Of a DNA stretch of 64,000 nt, positions 35,725 to 46,055 are shown piece after piece. The DNA lies in contig NZ_JAGGLT010000012.1 of NCBI RefSeq assembly GCF_017874545.1, positions 20,030 through 84,029 of the forward strand, written 5' to 3'. Origin of the DNA: Thermoanaerobacterium butyriciformans. GTDB taxonomy: Bacteria > Bacillota > Thermoanaerobacteria > Thermoanaerobacterales > Thermoanaerobacteraceae. The notes under the pieces were generated by a model that worked only from the letters and a program-made list of their open reading frames with translations, ran no database searches and was not told where the DNA came from. Every line of letters starts with the position of its first letter. The first letter of the stretch is position 1. The translations under genes were made by a program, and so were the position numbers.

Positions 35725-35750
35725 TTTATAAAATGATAGGAGGAATTGAA

Positions 35751-36320
35751 GTGGAGAATTTTATTATCGAAAGGATCAAAAATTTTCCCATTATCGCAGC
35801 CATAAGAAACTTAGAGGATTTAAAAGATGTTTACTCATCTAACTGTGAAGTAATATTTTTGTTGACAAGTAATATATTGATATTGAAAGATGCAATTGAT
35901 GACATTAAATCACATGAGAAAACAGCATTCATTCATTTTGATTTAGTAGAAGGGCTTGGTAAAGATTATAAGGCGGTGGAGTATCTTAAGGAAGTAGTAA
36001 AACCAGATGGCATAATTTCTACGCGTACTAATATACTTACATATGCTAAGGAGTTGAATATTCCTTGTATTGAGCGCATTTTTCTACTTGATACGCAAGC
36101 GCTAAAAACAGGTTTAAATTCAATTAAGCAGATTGAACCAACTGCAATAGAAGTGATGCCAGGTGTTGCACATGATGTGACGAAAAAGCTTACTACGGAA
36201 GTGTATCAACCTATCATTGCAGGCGGTTTAGTTAAAACAAAAGAAGACGTTATAAATGCTCTTTCTTCTGGCGCTGTGGCAGTTTCCACAAGCGAAAAAA
36301 GTCTTTGGTTTATCGACTGA
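35751..36320 (+). CDS. glpP: Glycerol uptake operon antiterminator GlpP
   Basis: 189 aa, a TIM-barrel-like antiterminator of the glycerol-3-phosphate-responsive GlpP family. FPIIAAIRN, AFIHFDLVEGLG, DGIISTR, VMPGVAHDV and AGGLVKTKEDV are its conserved loops. In Bacillus, GlpP with glycerol-3-phosphate prevents termination in leaders of glp genes. Start is GTG 35751, seven bases after AGGAGG; a longer frame to 35697 overlaps the promoter. Its best target in the window is the terminator at 38726. Confidence 0.9.
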   Translation: MENFIIERIKNFPIIAAIRNLEDLKDVYSSNCEVIFLLTSNILILKDAIDDIKSHEKTAFIHFDLVEGLGKDYKAVEYLKEVVKPDGIISTRTNILTYAKELNIPCIERIFLLDTQALKTGLNSIKQIEPTAIEVMPGVAHDVTKKLTTEVYQPIIAGGLVKTKEDVINALSSGAVAVSTSEKSLWFID

Positions 36321-36393
36321 CAAGGAGGTGGTGTTATTGAGAGCATAGATCAGATTTTAGGAAAAATTTAAAAATTAAAATGGAGGGGTTTTT

Positions 36394-37128
36394 ATGGAAA
36401 TATCATTGTTCGGCAAGATTTTGTCTGAGTTTTTTGGTACGATGATACTTGTTCTTCTTGGTGACGGCGTTGTTGCAAACGTTGTACTGAATAAGACCAA
36501 AGGCCAAAACAGCGGATGGATAGTCATAACAGCAGGATGGGCTTTTGCAGTTGCTGTACCTGTGTACATTACTGGATGGATAGGTGGAGCCCATTTTAAT
36601 CCAGCAGTGACAATAGGGCTGGCTGCTATAGGAAAATTTCCATGGGCACAGGTTACTGGTTACATCATAGCTCAATTTCTAGGCGCATTTGTAGGGGCTT
36701 TGTTGGTTTATGTGGCATATAGAGATCACTTCCATGCGACAGAAGACAAGAATTCAAAACTTGGTGTATTTTGCACAATTCCAGCTATCAGAAATCTATT
36801 TTACAATTTCTTGACAGAGGTTATAGGAACTGCAATGCTATTAGTTGGAATATTAGGTATAACAAATGAGCACAATCAAGTTGGAGCATTAGGTGCATTT
36901 TTAGTAGGTATTTTAATTTGGGTTATTGGTCTTACACTTGGTGGTCCAACAGGTTATGCAATAAATCCAGCAAGGGATTTAGGACCGAGGCTTGCACACA
37001 CTGTATTGCCAATACCAGATAAGAGAGATTCTGATTGGGGATATGGACTTATTGTTCCGTTATTTGGACCTATAGTAGGAGGCATTTTGGGGGCTTTGAT
37101 ATATCAGGCATTCATAAATATGTTGTAA
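36394..37128 (+). CDS. glpF: Glycerol facilitator (MIP/aquaglyceroporin)
   Basis: 244 aa with six membrane helices and the two half-helix motifs AHFNPAVTIG and AINPARDLGPRL. The Asp after NPAR and the overall length point to a glycerol facilitator rather than a water-only aquaporin. It lets glycerol enter for phosphorylation by GlpK, encoded 43 bases downstream. TGGAGGGG precedes ATG 36394. The 73 bases between glpP and glpF have no terminator. Confidence 0.93.
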   Translation: MEISLFGKILSEFFGTMILVLLGDGVVANVVLNKTKGQNSGWIVITAGWAFAVAVPVYITGWIGGAHFNPAVTIGLAAIGKFPWAQVTGYIIAQFLGAFVGALLVYVAYRDHFHATEDKNSKLGVFCTIPAIRNLFYNFLTEVIGTAMLLVGILGITNEHNQVGALGAFLVGILIWVIGLTLGGPTGYAINPARDLGPRLAHTVLPIPDKRDSDWGYGLIVPLFGPIVGGILGALIYQAFINML

Positions 37129-37159
37129 AATTTATAAAGGATGAAATTATAAAATATAG

Positions 37160-38662
<1,503 letters not shown>

Positions 38663-38725
38663 GTGGTATAATTAAATTGATAAACAAAAGATACAATTGA
38701 ATATTAGGATGGCGGAGAATAGGAG

Positions 38726-38772
38726 AGCCATATATAACCGGAGAGCCGGCTATATATGGCTTTGTCTTTTTT
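38726..38772 (+). terminator. Leader terminator before the G3P dehydrogenase-like unit, probable GlpP-controlled attenuator
   Basis: AGCCATATATA (38726-38736) pairs perfectly with TATATATGGCT (38751-38761), with an inner CCGG/CCGG stem in the loop, then TTGTCTTTTTTT. It ends 36 bases before the next start codon. GGAGAGCC occurs twice, at 38722 and 38740. Confidence 0.82.
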
Positions 38773-38807
38773 TAAGATTAATTTTGATAGCTGAAAGGGA
38801 TGGTAAA

Positions 38808-40289
38808 ATGTACGATGTCATAATAATTGGCGGCGGTGTAGTAGGTTCATCAATTGCCAGAGAATTATCTAAATACGACATTAAAGTTCTGCTTATAGAA
38901 AAAGAAGATGATGTTGCGTCAGGTGGTGCATCAAAAGCCAATAGTGCCATACTTCATGCTGGATACGACCCAGTGCCTGGCACATTGAAAGCCAAGCTAA
39001 ATGTAAGAGGAAACGAAATGTTTGATGAACTTTGTAAAGATTTGGATGTTCCAATGAAAAGAGTTGGTTCGCTTGTTGCCGCATTTTCACAAGATGAAGT
39101 AGATAGCCTTTATAAATTGTATGATAGAGGGTTAAAGAACGGCGTCAAGAATATGTCTATTATATCTTCAGATATGGTTAAGGAAATTGAACCAAACATA
39201 AACGACACAATTGTTGCTGCTTTATATGCAAAGACAGCAGGTATTATATGTCCTTACGGTTTTGTAATAGCTTTGGCTGAAAACGCTGCACAAAACGGCG
39301 TCGAATTTGTATTTAATCAAGAAGTCGTATCTATAGATAGAGAAGATGATGTTTTTAGGGTAAAAACGCAAGACAGTGAGTATTTTAGCAAATATGTAGT
39401 AAATGCGGCGGGGCTTTATGCAGATGTGATAAACAACATGGTAAGCGATAAACATTTCTCGATTCATCCAAGAAAAGGCGAATATTTGATTTTAGATAAA
39501 GAAGAAGGTTATTTGGCAAATACCGTCATATTTCAGGTTCCTACAAAGATGGGGAAAGGAATACTGGTGTCGCCAACTGTTGATGGAAATTTGCTTATAG
39601 GGCCTACATCTGAGGATATATTCAATAAGGAATTTCGAAAGACTACTTACAAAGGATTGGAGAAGGCCATAAAAGGTGCCAAAAAAAGCGTTGAAAAATT
39701 TAACGAAAGGAAGACGATAACACAATTTACTGGCGTAAGAGCTGTGCCAGATGTGGATGGGGAAGATTTTATTATAGGCGAATCAGATGTTAAAGGGTTT
39801 ATAAATGTAGCAGGCATTGAATCACCTGGTTTCACATCATCACCAGCAATTGCGGAGATGGTAAGAGAAATTCTTAAAGATGCAGGACTTAAAATGGCTG
39901 AAAAAGATAATTTTAATCCCAAGAGAAAGCCTGTCATCCGCTTTAATGAATTGACAGATGAAGAAAGAAATGAACTGATAAAGAGAGAACCTGCTTATGG
40001 AAAGATCATTTGCAGATGTGAAACAGTTACTGAAGGTGAGATAATTGATGCCATAAGAAGACCTGTTGGAGCAAAAAGCATTGACGGCGTAAAGAGGCGG
40101 GTCAGAGCTGGCATGGGCAGATGTCAAGGAGGATTTTGCAGTCCCAGAGTGTTAGAGATTCTATCAAGAGAGCTTAATGTAGATCCCCTTAGTGTCACAA
40201 AGTTTGGCGGCAATTCAAATATTTTAACAGCCAAAGCGAAAGAATACGTCGCAAATTTGTACAAAGAACTATTAAAAAGCGAGGTGTAG
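38808..40289 (+). CDS. GlpA-like FAD-dependent glycerol-3-phosphate dehydrogenase with BFD-type [2Fe-2S] domain
   Basis: 493 aa. Residues 1-370 form a DAO-type FAD oxidoreductase (VIIIGGGVVGSSIAREL, then GGASKANSAILHAGYD). The C-terminal third has a BFD-like cluster domain with cysteines in IICRCETV and MGRCQGGFCSP. This is the architecture of anaerobic GlpA and of HcnC/amine-oxidase-type subunits. With the next two genes it probably oxidises glycerol-3-phosphate to DHAP. ATG 38808 follows GAAAGGGA; the longer frame to 38697 runs through the leader terminator and is rejected. Confidence 0.86.
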   Translation: MYDVIIIGGGVVGSSIARELSKYDIKVLLIEKEDDVASGGASKANSAILHAGYDPVPGTLKAKLNVRGNEMFDELCKDLDVPMKRVGSLVAAFSQDEVDSLYKLYDRGLKNGVKNMSIISSDMVKEIEPNINDTIVAALYAKTAGIICPYGFVIALAENAAQNGVEFVFNQEVVSIDREDDVFRVKTQDSEYFSKYVVNAAGLYADVINNMVSDKHFSIHPRKGEYLILDKEEGYLANTVIFQVPTKMGKGILVSPTVDGNLLIGPTSEDIFNKEFRKTTYKGLEKAIKGAKKSVEKFNERKTITQFTGVRAVPDVDGEDFIIGESDVKGFINVAGIESPGFTSSPAIAEMVREILKDAGLKMAEKDNFNPKRKPVIRFNELTDEERNELIKREPAYGKIICRCETVTEGEIIDAIRRPVGAKSIDGVKRRVRAGMGRCQGGFCSPRVLEILSRELNVDPLSVTKFGGNSNILTAKAKEYVANLYKELLKSEV

Positions 40290-40295
40290 ATGATG

Positions 40296-41561
40296 ATGGA
40301 ATACGATATAGTAATAATTGGTGCAGGTCCTGCAGGACTTGGAGCAGCAGTTGAAGCGTATGAAAAAGGTGTAAGAGACATTTTGATAATCGAAAGGGAC
40401 AGCTATCCAGGAGGAATACTTCAGCAGTGTATACACAATGGATTTGGACTTATCGAATTCAAAGAAGAATTATCTGGTCCGGAATACGCAGAAAGATTTA
40501 TAGAAAAGGTAAATAAATATGGAATAAAGATTATGCTTAATACGATGGTATTAAACATATCAAGCGATAAAGTAGTTAAAGCAGTAAATCAAGAAAATGG
40601 CGTCATGGAGATTAAAGCTAAGGCGATAATACTTGCGATGGGCTGTAGAGAAAGGCCAAGAGGGGCAATCAGCATACCTGGCACAAGACCTGCAGGGATA
40701 TTTACGGCTGGGACGGCACAAAGGTATGTAAATATGGAAGGATACATGCCTGGCAAAGAGATTGTAATATTGGGTTCTGGCGATATCGGACTTATAATGG
40801 CCAGAAGGTTTACACTTGAAGGTGCTACAGTAAAAGCCGTTGTTGAACTTATGCCTTATTCCAGTGGACTTACCAGAAACATTGTTCAGTGTTTAGATGA
40901 TTTTGGCATACCGCTTCTTTTAAGTCATACTGTGATAGAAATACGCGGCAAAGAAAGAGTTGAAGGCGTGACGATAGCACAGGTAGATGAAAACAAGAGG
41001 CCAATATTAAACACGGCTAAATACTTAAGTTGTGATACTTTAATATTGTCTGTAGGTTTGATTCCTGAGAATGAACTGTCAAAAAGCGCAGGCATAATAT
41101 TAGATCCCGTTACTGGGGGACCGCTTGTGAATGAAAGCATGGAAACGAATGTGGAAGGGATATTTGCCTGTGGCAATGTGTTGCAAGTGCACGATCTTGT
41201 GGACAATGTAACAAAGGAGTCCAGACTTGCTGCAGATTCAGCAGTAAAATATATTAAAGGATTGTTAAAGCAAGAAGGTAAATTTATAAATGCAAAAGCA
41301 GGTTCATGTATTAGATATGTGGTGCCGCAAACAGTAAATTATGAGAATATAGATGATAAAGTTAAATTTCACATGAGACCAACAGATGTATTCAAAAATG
41401 CTTATATAAGTGTAAAATCAGGTGGCAAAGAGATAATGAGAAGGAAAATGCAGAGGATGACACCAGGAGAGATGATTTTAATAGAGATTAAGAAGGATAA
41501 ATTTTTAGATAATGACCTACATCCTGTAGACGATATAACATTTGAAGTAGAGGTGGTTTAA
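40296..41561 (+). CDS. NAD(P)/FAD-dependent oxidoreductase, second subunit of the G3P dehydrogenase-like unit
   Basis: 421 aa pyridine-nucleotide-disulfide-type flavoprotein: DIVIIGAGPAGLGAA (FAD), YPGGILQQC with a redox-type cysteine, GCRERPRGA, VILGSGDIGLIMARR (NAD(P)), and GIFACGNVL. It is related to HcnB-type subunits. Three tandem ATGs lie at 40290-40298; 40296 has the best spacing from GAGGTG. It directly follows the GlpA-like gene and probably passes electrons from G3P to a carrier or NAD. Confidence 0.85.
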   Translation: MEYDIVIIGAGPAGLGAAVEAYEKGVRDILIIERDSYPGGILQQCIHNGFGLIEFKEELSGPEYAERFIEKVNKYGIKIMLNTMVLNISSDKVVKAVNQENGVMEIKAKAIILAMGCRERPRGAISIPGTRPAGIFTAGTAQRYVNMEGYMPGKEIVILGSGDIGLIMARRFTLEGATVKAVVELMPYSSGLTRNIVQCLDDFGIPLLLSHTVIEIRGKERVEGVTIAQVDENKRPILNTAKYLSCDTLILSVGLIPENELSKSAGIILDPVTGGPLVNESMETNVEGIFACGNVLQVHDLVDNVTKESRLAADSAVKYIKGLLKQEGKFINAKAGSCIRYVVPQTVNYENIDDKVKFHMRPTDVFKNAYISVKSGGKEIMRRKMQRMTPGEMILIEIKKDKFLDNDLHPVDDITFEVEVV

Positions 41562-41562
41562 G

Positions 41563-41928
41563 ATGGAAAAGCGGGAATTAACATGTATTGTCTGCCCCAA
41601 TGGATGTCATTTGGTTGTAGAGGTAGAGGGGAAAGAAATCGTCAATATCTCAGGATATGAATGTAAAAGAGGCTTAAAATATGCAGAAGATGAAATAATC
41701 ATGCCGAAAAGGACTCTTACCACGACAGTAAAAGCTGAAGGTGGGCATCTGCCAGTAGTATCTGTCAGGACAAAAGAACCAATTCCTAAAGAACTTTTAA
41801 ATAAAGCTGTTTATGAATTGTCAAGAATTACAGTTAAGCCTCCAATCAATGTAGGAGATGTCATAGTGAAGAATATATTAAGCACTGGTGTCGATGTGAT
41901 TGCGACAAGAGCTTTGTATAGCAAATAG
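41563..41928 (+). CDS. DUF1667 domain protein, third member of the G3P dehydrogenase-like unit
   Basis: 121 aa. The N-terminus has CIVCPNGCHL and then GYECKRGLKYA, giving four cysteines (C-x2-C-x3-C ... C) that can bind zinc or an iron-sulfur cluster; PKRTLTTTVKAEGG follows. DUF1667 proteins are regularly encoded with the two preceding oxidoreductase types in Clostridia and Thermotogae. GAGGTGG precedes ATG 41563, one base after the previous stop. An electron-transfer or assembly role is inferred from context. Confidence 0.85.
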   Translation: MEKRELTCIVCPNGCHLVVEVEGKEIVNISGYECKRGLKYAEDEIIMPKRTLTTTVKAEGGHLPVVSVRTKEPIPKELLNKAVYELSRITVKPPINVGDVIVKNILSTGVDVIATRALYSK

Positions 41929-42027
41929 AAAAAATAAGTGATATTTTAAAGTTCATCAGTATAAAATAAAAGGGTCAGTGAGTGAACATTTTGTTTGTCT
42001 ATTATGTTAAAGGAAGGAATGCAAAAT

Positions 42028-43659
42028 ATGGAGAAAATTTGTGAGAAAATAAAGTCTCCGATTAATATACATTCGCAAATATCAGCGATGATAGTCAGAA
42101 AAGTAAATGATGTTTGCAGGAAAGATAATGTAAGAGTCATGCTTAGGAAATCTGGAAGTGTAAGGCTTGTACCTGCAAACAGTATGCTTTCAATGATAAC
42201 ATTTTTTGCATCAGAAGGCGATGATATTGAGATAATTGTTGAAGGAGATAGCTGCATTTCTTCGATGGAAGAGATTAAAAAAATTTTTTTAGAGGATTTA
42301 AAGCAGATAAATGATGAAAGTGGTACTTATGAGCTTTTAAAGAATACGTCTATTGCGTATGAAGAGATATTTAATTCAATTGCTGTTGGTATAATTGCGA
42401 CGGATGATAATGGAATTATTACTATATTTAATAAAGCATCTGAAAAAATTACAGGCTTTAGCCTTGATAAGGCAATAGGCAAAAATATAAATGAAGTTAT
42501 GACAGATATAGATGTAAATCAAGTCTTAAGTTATGGAAGCGAATTTTTAAATAAAAAATACGTCATAGGTGAAAAGACACTTTTTTTAAATATAACTCCG
42601 ATTTATGCTGGTGGTAAGATAACAGGATCTTTGGTGGTTTTTCAGGACTTTCCACAGATAGAGTACCTTGAAGGAGAACTTAAAAGAAGCAGAAAGCTGG
42701 ATAAAGCCTTTGACATAATAGTAGGTAACAGTGGCAAATTGAAGGATGCATTGACGGTTGCATCAAAAGCAGCAGAGACAGATTCAAACGTCATAATACG
42801 AGGCGAAAGTGGTACAGGGAAAGAATTGGTTGCAAATGCAATACATTACTCAAGCAAGAGACATGATGAACCTTTTATAAGAGTAAATTGCGCTGCTATA
42901 CCAAGCACACTTTTAGAAAGTGAGCTTTTTGGTCATGAAAAAGGAGCATTTACTGGTGCAATAATGCAGAAAATAGGAAAGTTTGAACTTGCAGATGGAG
43001 GAACAATTTTCCTTGATGAAATAGGAGATATCCCAATAGAAATTCAGTCTAAGCTATTGAGGGTTCTTCAAGACAAAGAATTTGAAAGGGTTGGAGGAAT
43101 AAGGACTATAAAAGTAGACGTCAGAATAATTGCGGCAACAAACAAAAATCTTGAAGAAGCCATGAAAAATGGAACATTTAGGGAAGATCTCTACTACAGG
43201 TTAAATGTAATACCTGTATTTTTGCCAGCTTTAAGAGATAGGAAAGAAGACATTCCTGTTTTAGTAGAGCACTTTATAAAAAAGATGAACAAAAAGCTGG
43301 GAAGAAACGTTCAATTTGTCACAAATACGGCCATAAAAGCTTTAATCAAGTATGATTGGCCGGGAAATATAAGAGAGCTTGAAAATCTGATCGAGAGATG
43401 TATCACATTGAGCGATAAAGAATATATTGATTTTGACGATTTGCCATCGTACATTAAGAATGTAAAAGACAGCAAAGATGATGAAGTTATATACTTAGGA
43501 GATAATTATGACATCGAAAAGATGGAAAATTATGAGTATAAGATAATTAAAGCGGCATTGTCCAGATACAAAAGCTTTAATAAAGCTGGGAAAGCTCTGG
43601 GGTTGACGCATAAAACTGTAGCTGCAAAAGCAAGGAAATTTCATCTTGTTGAAAATTAA
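42028..43659 (+). CDS. Sigma-54 activator with HPr-like, PAS, AAA+ and Fis-type HTH domains
   Basis: 543 aa. Residues 1-90 look like an HPr domain: INIHSQISAMIV places a histidine at position 15, as in HPr, although the neighbouring HPr arginine and the regulatory serine are not kept. A PAS domain (about 115-215) follows, then AAA+ (GESGTGKE near 259, GAFTGA near 305, required for sigma-54 contact) and a Fis-type HTH (NKAGKALGLTHKTVAAK). ATG 42028 has GGAAGGA nine bases upstream. It sits between two sigma-54 promoters (glpP, dhaK) and probably activates both. The HPr-like domain suggests control by PTS phosphorylation, possibly via DhaM. Confidence 0.87.
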   Translation: MEKICEKIKSPINIHSQISAMIVRKVNDVCRKDNVRVMLRKSGSVRLVPANSMLSMITFFASEGDDIEIIVEGDSCISSMEEIKKIFLEDLKQINDESGTYELLKNTSIAYEEIFNSIAVGIIATDDNGIITIFNKASEKITGFSLDKAIGKNINEVMTDIDVNQVLSYGSEFLNKKYVIGEKTLFLNITPIYAGGKITGSLVVFQDFPQIEYLEGELKRSRKLDKAFDIIVGNSGKLKDALTVASKAAETDSNVIIRGESGTGKELVANAIHYSSKRHDEPFIRVNCAAIPSTLLESELFGHEKGAFTGAIMQKIGKFELADGGTIFLDEIGDIPIEIQSKLLRVLQDKEFERVGGIRTIKVDVRIIAATNKNLEEAMKNGTFREDLYYRLNVIPVFLPALRDRKEDIPVLVEHFIKKMNKKLGRNVQFVTNTAIKALIKYDWPGNIRELENLIERCITLSDKEYIDFDDLPSYIKNVKDSKDDEVIYLGDNYDIEKMENYEYKIIKAALSRYKSFNKAGKALGLTHKTVAAKARKFHLVEN

Positions 43660-43726
43660 TATCAGATTACACGATGGATTGATACTTTTTACCAAGAAAA
43701 AATAAAATTTTTTATATTATAAGTTA

Positions 43727-43763
43727 GATATGCGGATATTTTCATCTGCATATCAATTTTTTT
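43727..43763 (+). terminator. Terminator after the sigma-54 activator gene
   Basis: GATATGCGGAT pairs with ATCTGCATATC (one G-T pair), 6-base loop, followed by AATTTTTTT. It ends just before the dhaK sigma-54 promoter. The palindrome could double as an upstream activator site. Confidence 0.82.
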
Positions 43764-43764
43764 A

Positions 43765-43781
43765 TTGGCATAGAATTTGCA
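43765..43781 (+). promoter_or_regulatory. Sigma-54 (-24/-12) promoter of dhaKLM
   Basis: TTGGCATAGAATTTGCA, GG and GC at canonical spacing; it differs from the glpP element at one position. The activator gene is immediately upstream. Confidence 0.85.
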
Positions 43782-43820
43782 GTAGATATAAAAAAATTAA
43801 AAAATATGGGGGTTAATATT

Positions 43821-44822
43821 ATGAAAAAGCTTATCAATAATCCTGACGAAGTAGTAAAGGAAATGATATCTGGTTTTCTTTACGCATATCCATCTTATTT
43901 GAGAAAGCTTGATAATGTGGATGTTGTCGTAAGAAAGACATCTCCAGTTGATGGCAAAGTTGGACTTGTAAGTGGAGGTGGCAGCGGTCATGAACCTGCA
44001 CATGCGGGATATGTAGGCAAAGGCATGTTGGATGCAGCGTGCTTAGGTGCTGTTTTTACGTCTCCAACGCCTGATCAAATCTATGAAGCTATAAGGGCTG
44101 TAGACGGAGGAAAAGGTGTTTTGCTTATAATTAAAAACTATACAGGTGATGTAATGAATTTTGAGATGGCTAAAGAAATGGCTGAAATGGATGGAATTAA
44201 GGTATTAGAAGTGATTGTGGATGATGATGTTGCAGTTGAAAATAGTACTTATACGCAAGGACGAAGGGGTATCGCCGGCACGATTTTTGTCCACAAGATA
44301 GCTGGAGCGAAAGCTGAAGAAGGAGCAGAGCTGGAAGAAGTTAAAGAAGTTGCAGAAAAGGTGATAAAAAATTTACGCTCTATGGGTATGGCATTTACAC
44401 CATGTATAGTGCCTGCAGCAGGAAAACCTAGTTTCACACTTGATGAAGATGAAATTGAGATAGGAATTGGTATACACGGTGAACCTGGAACACATAGGGA
44501 AAAAATAAAAGGAGCAAAAGAGATTGTTGCGGAGCTTATGGATAAGATAATAATAGACTTGCCATTTAGAGATGGTGACGAAGTTGCTTTGATGATAAAT
44601 GGTCTTGGTTCAACACCACTTTCGGAGCTCTTCATAGCAAATAAAGAAGTAAATGAATACCTTTTGGGAAAAAATATCAATGTCTATAAAACTTATGTTG
44701 GAGAATACATGACATCTTTGGAGATGAGTGGATTCTCAATATCGCTTTTAAAACTTGATGAAGAGCTTAAATCGCTTTTAGACGCATCAGCAGATACACC
44801 TGCATTTAAACAATTTAAATAG
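43821..44822 (+). CDS. dhaK: Dihydroxyacetone kinase subunit DhaK
   Basis: 333 aa, the PTS-dependent type. GGGSGHEPAHAGYVGKGML and the catalytic histidine in GIGIHGEPG (H219), which binds dihydroxyacetone covalently, are intact. With DhaL it phosphorylates dihydroxyacetone using phosphate from DhaM. ATG 43821 has GGGGG nine bases upstream; ATG 43806 overlaps that site. It is the first gene of a sigma-54-driven operon. Confidence 0.95.
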   Translation: MKKLINNPDEVVKEMISGFLYAYPSYLRKLDNVDVVVRKTSPVDGKVGLVSGGGSGHEPAHAGYVGKGMLDAACLGAVFTSPTPDQIYEAIRAVDGGKGVLLIIKNYTGDVMNFEMAKEMAEMDGIKVLEVIVDDDVAVENSTYTQGRRGIAGTIFVHKIAGAKAEEGAELEEVKEVAEKVIKNLRSMGMAFTPCIVPAAGKPSFTLDEDEIEIGIGIHGEPGTHREKIKGAKEIVAELMDKIIIDLPFRDGDEVALMINGLGSTPLSELFIANKEVNEYLLGKNINVYKTYVGEYMTSLEMSGFSISLLKLDEELKSLLDASADTPAFKQFK

Positions 44823-44848
44823 AAAATTAGTTGGAAGGGATGATAAAA

Positions 44849-45490
44849 TTGATACTTACAACAAACGATGTTTTAAATATTATAAGCAATATATCAGAAG
44901 TCATTGAAACGAATAGGCAGTACCTTACAGATCTCGATGCTGCCATTGGTGATGCTGATCATGGAATAAATCTAGACAGAGGATTTAAAGCTGTTAAAGA
45001 AAAGATGCCACAATTTTTAGATAAGGATATAGGTGCTATACTTAAAAACGTTGGAATGGTCTTAGTTTCTACTGTAGGTGGAGCTTCTGGTCCACTTTAT
45101 GGCACATTTTTTATGAGAATGGGCAATGTAGTATCAGGTAAAAACACATTAGATGAAAATGATATTGTCGCCATGTTTGAGGCTGGCCTTTCTGGAATAA
45201 AAGAAAGAGGAAAAGCGCAAGCTGGAGACAAGACTATGATCGACGCGATGGAACCTGCCTTGAATGAGTTAAAGAGTACATTAAGTGAAGGACGCGGTTT
45301 AAAAGAAGCTATAGAAGCCGCGGCAAATGATGCATACAATGGTGTTCTAATGACTAAAGACATTGCTGCCAAAAAAGGCAGAGCAAGTTATCTTGGCGAA
45401 AGAAGCATTGGACACCAGGATCCTGGAGCGACATCGGCTTATTTAATGATAAAAACTGTTGCTGATTATGTAGATAAGTTGCAACAATGA
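44849..45490 (+). CDS. dhaL: Dihydroxyacetone kinase ADP-binding subunit DhaL
   Basis: 213 aa. The nucleotide/magnesium motif AIGDADHGIN contains the conserved aspartates, and GDKTMIDAMEPA and RASYLGERSIGHQDPGA are typical DhaL segments. It carries ADP as a bound cofactor that is rephosphorylated by DhaM. TTG 44849 has GAAGGGA at good spacing; ATG 44840 overlaps the site. The stop overlaps the upstream end of the dhaM leader. Confidence 0.93.
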   Translation: MILTTNDVLNIISNISEVIETNRQYLTDLDAAIGDADHGINLDRGFKAVKEKMPQFLDKDIGAILKNVGMVLVSTVGGASGPLYGTFFMRMGNVVSGKNTLDENDIVAMFEAGLSGIKERGKAQAGDKTMIDAMEPALNELKSTLSEGRGLKEAIEAAANDAYNGVLMTKDIAAKKGRASYLGERSIGHQDPGATSAYLMIKTVADYVDKLQQ

Positions 45491-45507
45491 GGAAAGGATT
45501 GGATCTA

Positions 45508-45900
45508 ATGGTAGGTATAGTTATTGTGTCTCATTCAAAGAAGGTGGCGGATGGCTTGTACGAATTGGCTGACCAGATGACAGGAGGAAAAATTAGAATA
45601 GGTAGATCTGGAGGCACCAAAGATGGGCGATTAGGTACAAATGTAGACGAAATCGTAGAAGAAATAAAAAAGTGCGAAAGCGGTGACGGCGTTTTAATTT
45701 TAGTTGATTTAGGAAGCTCTGTCATGAGTGCACAAATGGCTTTGGAGTTTCTTGGTGAAGATTATGAAAACAAAGTAAAAATTGCAGATGCACCTCTTGT
45801 TGAAGGAACTATTGCTGCAAGCGTAGAAGCTTCAATAGGCAGTGATATATTAAAGGTTAAAGCAGTAGCAGAAGCAGCTAAAAACCTTGTAAAGATTTAA
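45508..45900 (+). CDS. dhaM: PTS-dependent dihydroxyacetone kinase phosphotransferase DhaM (EIIA-Man-like)
   Basis: 130 aa, a single EIIA(man)-like domain as in Gram-positive DhaM; the HPr and EI-like domains fused in E. coli DhaM are absent. The phospho-accepting histidine is in IVIVSHSKKVADG (H9). GGTKDGRLGTN is conserved. It relays phosphate from HPr to DhaL-ADP. ATG 45508 follows AGGAAAGGA; ATG 45487 overlaps the dhaL stop and has no site. A terminator follows. Confidence 0.93.
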   Translation: MVGIVIVSHSKKVADGLYELADQMTGGKIRIGRSGGTKDGRLGTNVDEIVEEIKKCESGDGVLILVDLGSSVMSAQMALEFLGEDYENKVKIADAPLVEGTIAASVEASIGSDILKVKAVAEAAKNLVKI

Positions 45901-45902
45901 TG

Positions 45903-45930
45903 GCCTGGACAAAAACCAGGCTTATTTTTT
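45903..45930 (+). terminator. Terminator of dhaKLM
   Basis: GCCTGG and CCAGGC around a 7-base loop, followed by TTATTTTTT. Confidence 0.87.
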
Positions 45931-46055
45931 GTGTAGAAATTTTTATAAAAAGATATTAAAATATAATATATATAGAGGGGGTGTGACAAATTCATGATGA
46001 TATAATTTTTGAATACGATAACAAATTAAAAAAGTATTTTGAAGATGGGAGGTAT

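Noticed and set aside
36321..36393. Small gene between glpP and glpF behind AAGGAGGTGG
   Set aside because: A TTG there stops after three codons; an ATT-start frame of eleven codons is too short and has no known counterpart.
44249..44680. Minus-strand frame of 143 codons inside dhaK
   Set aside because: Fully inside dhaK, serine/isoleucine-rich antisense shadow.
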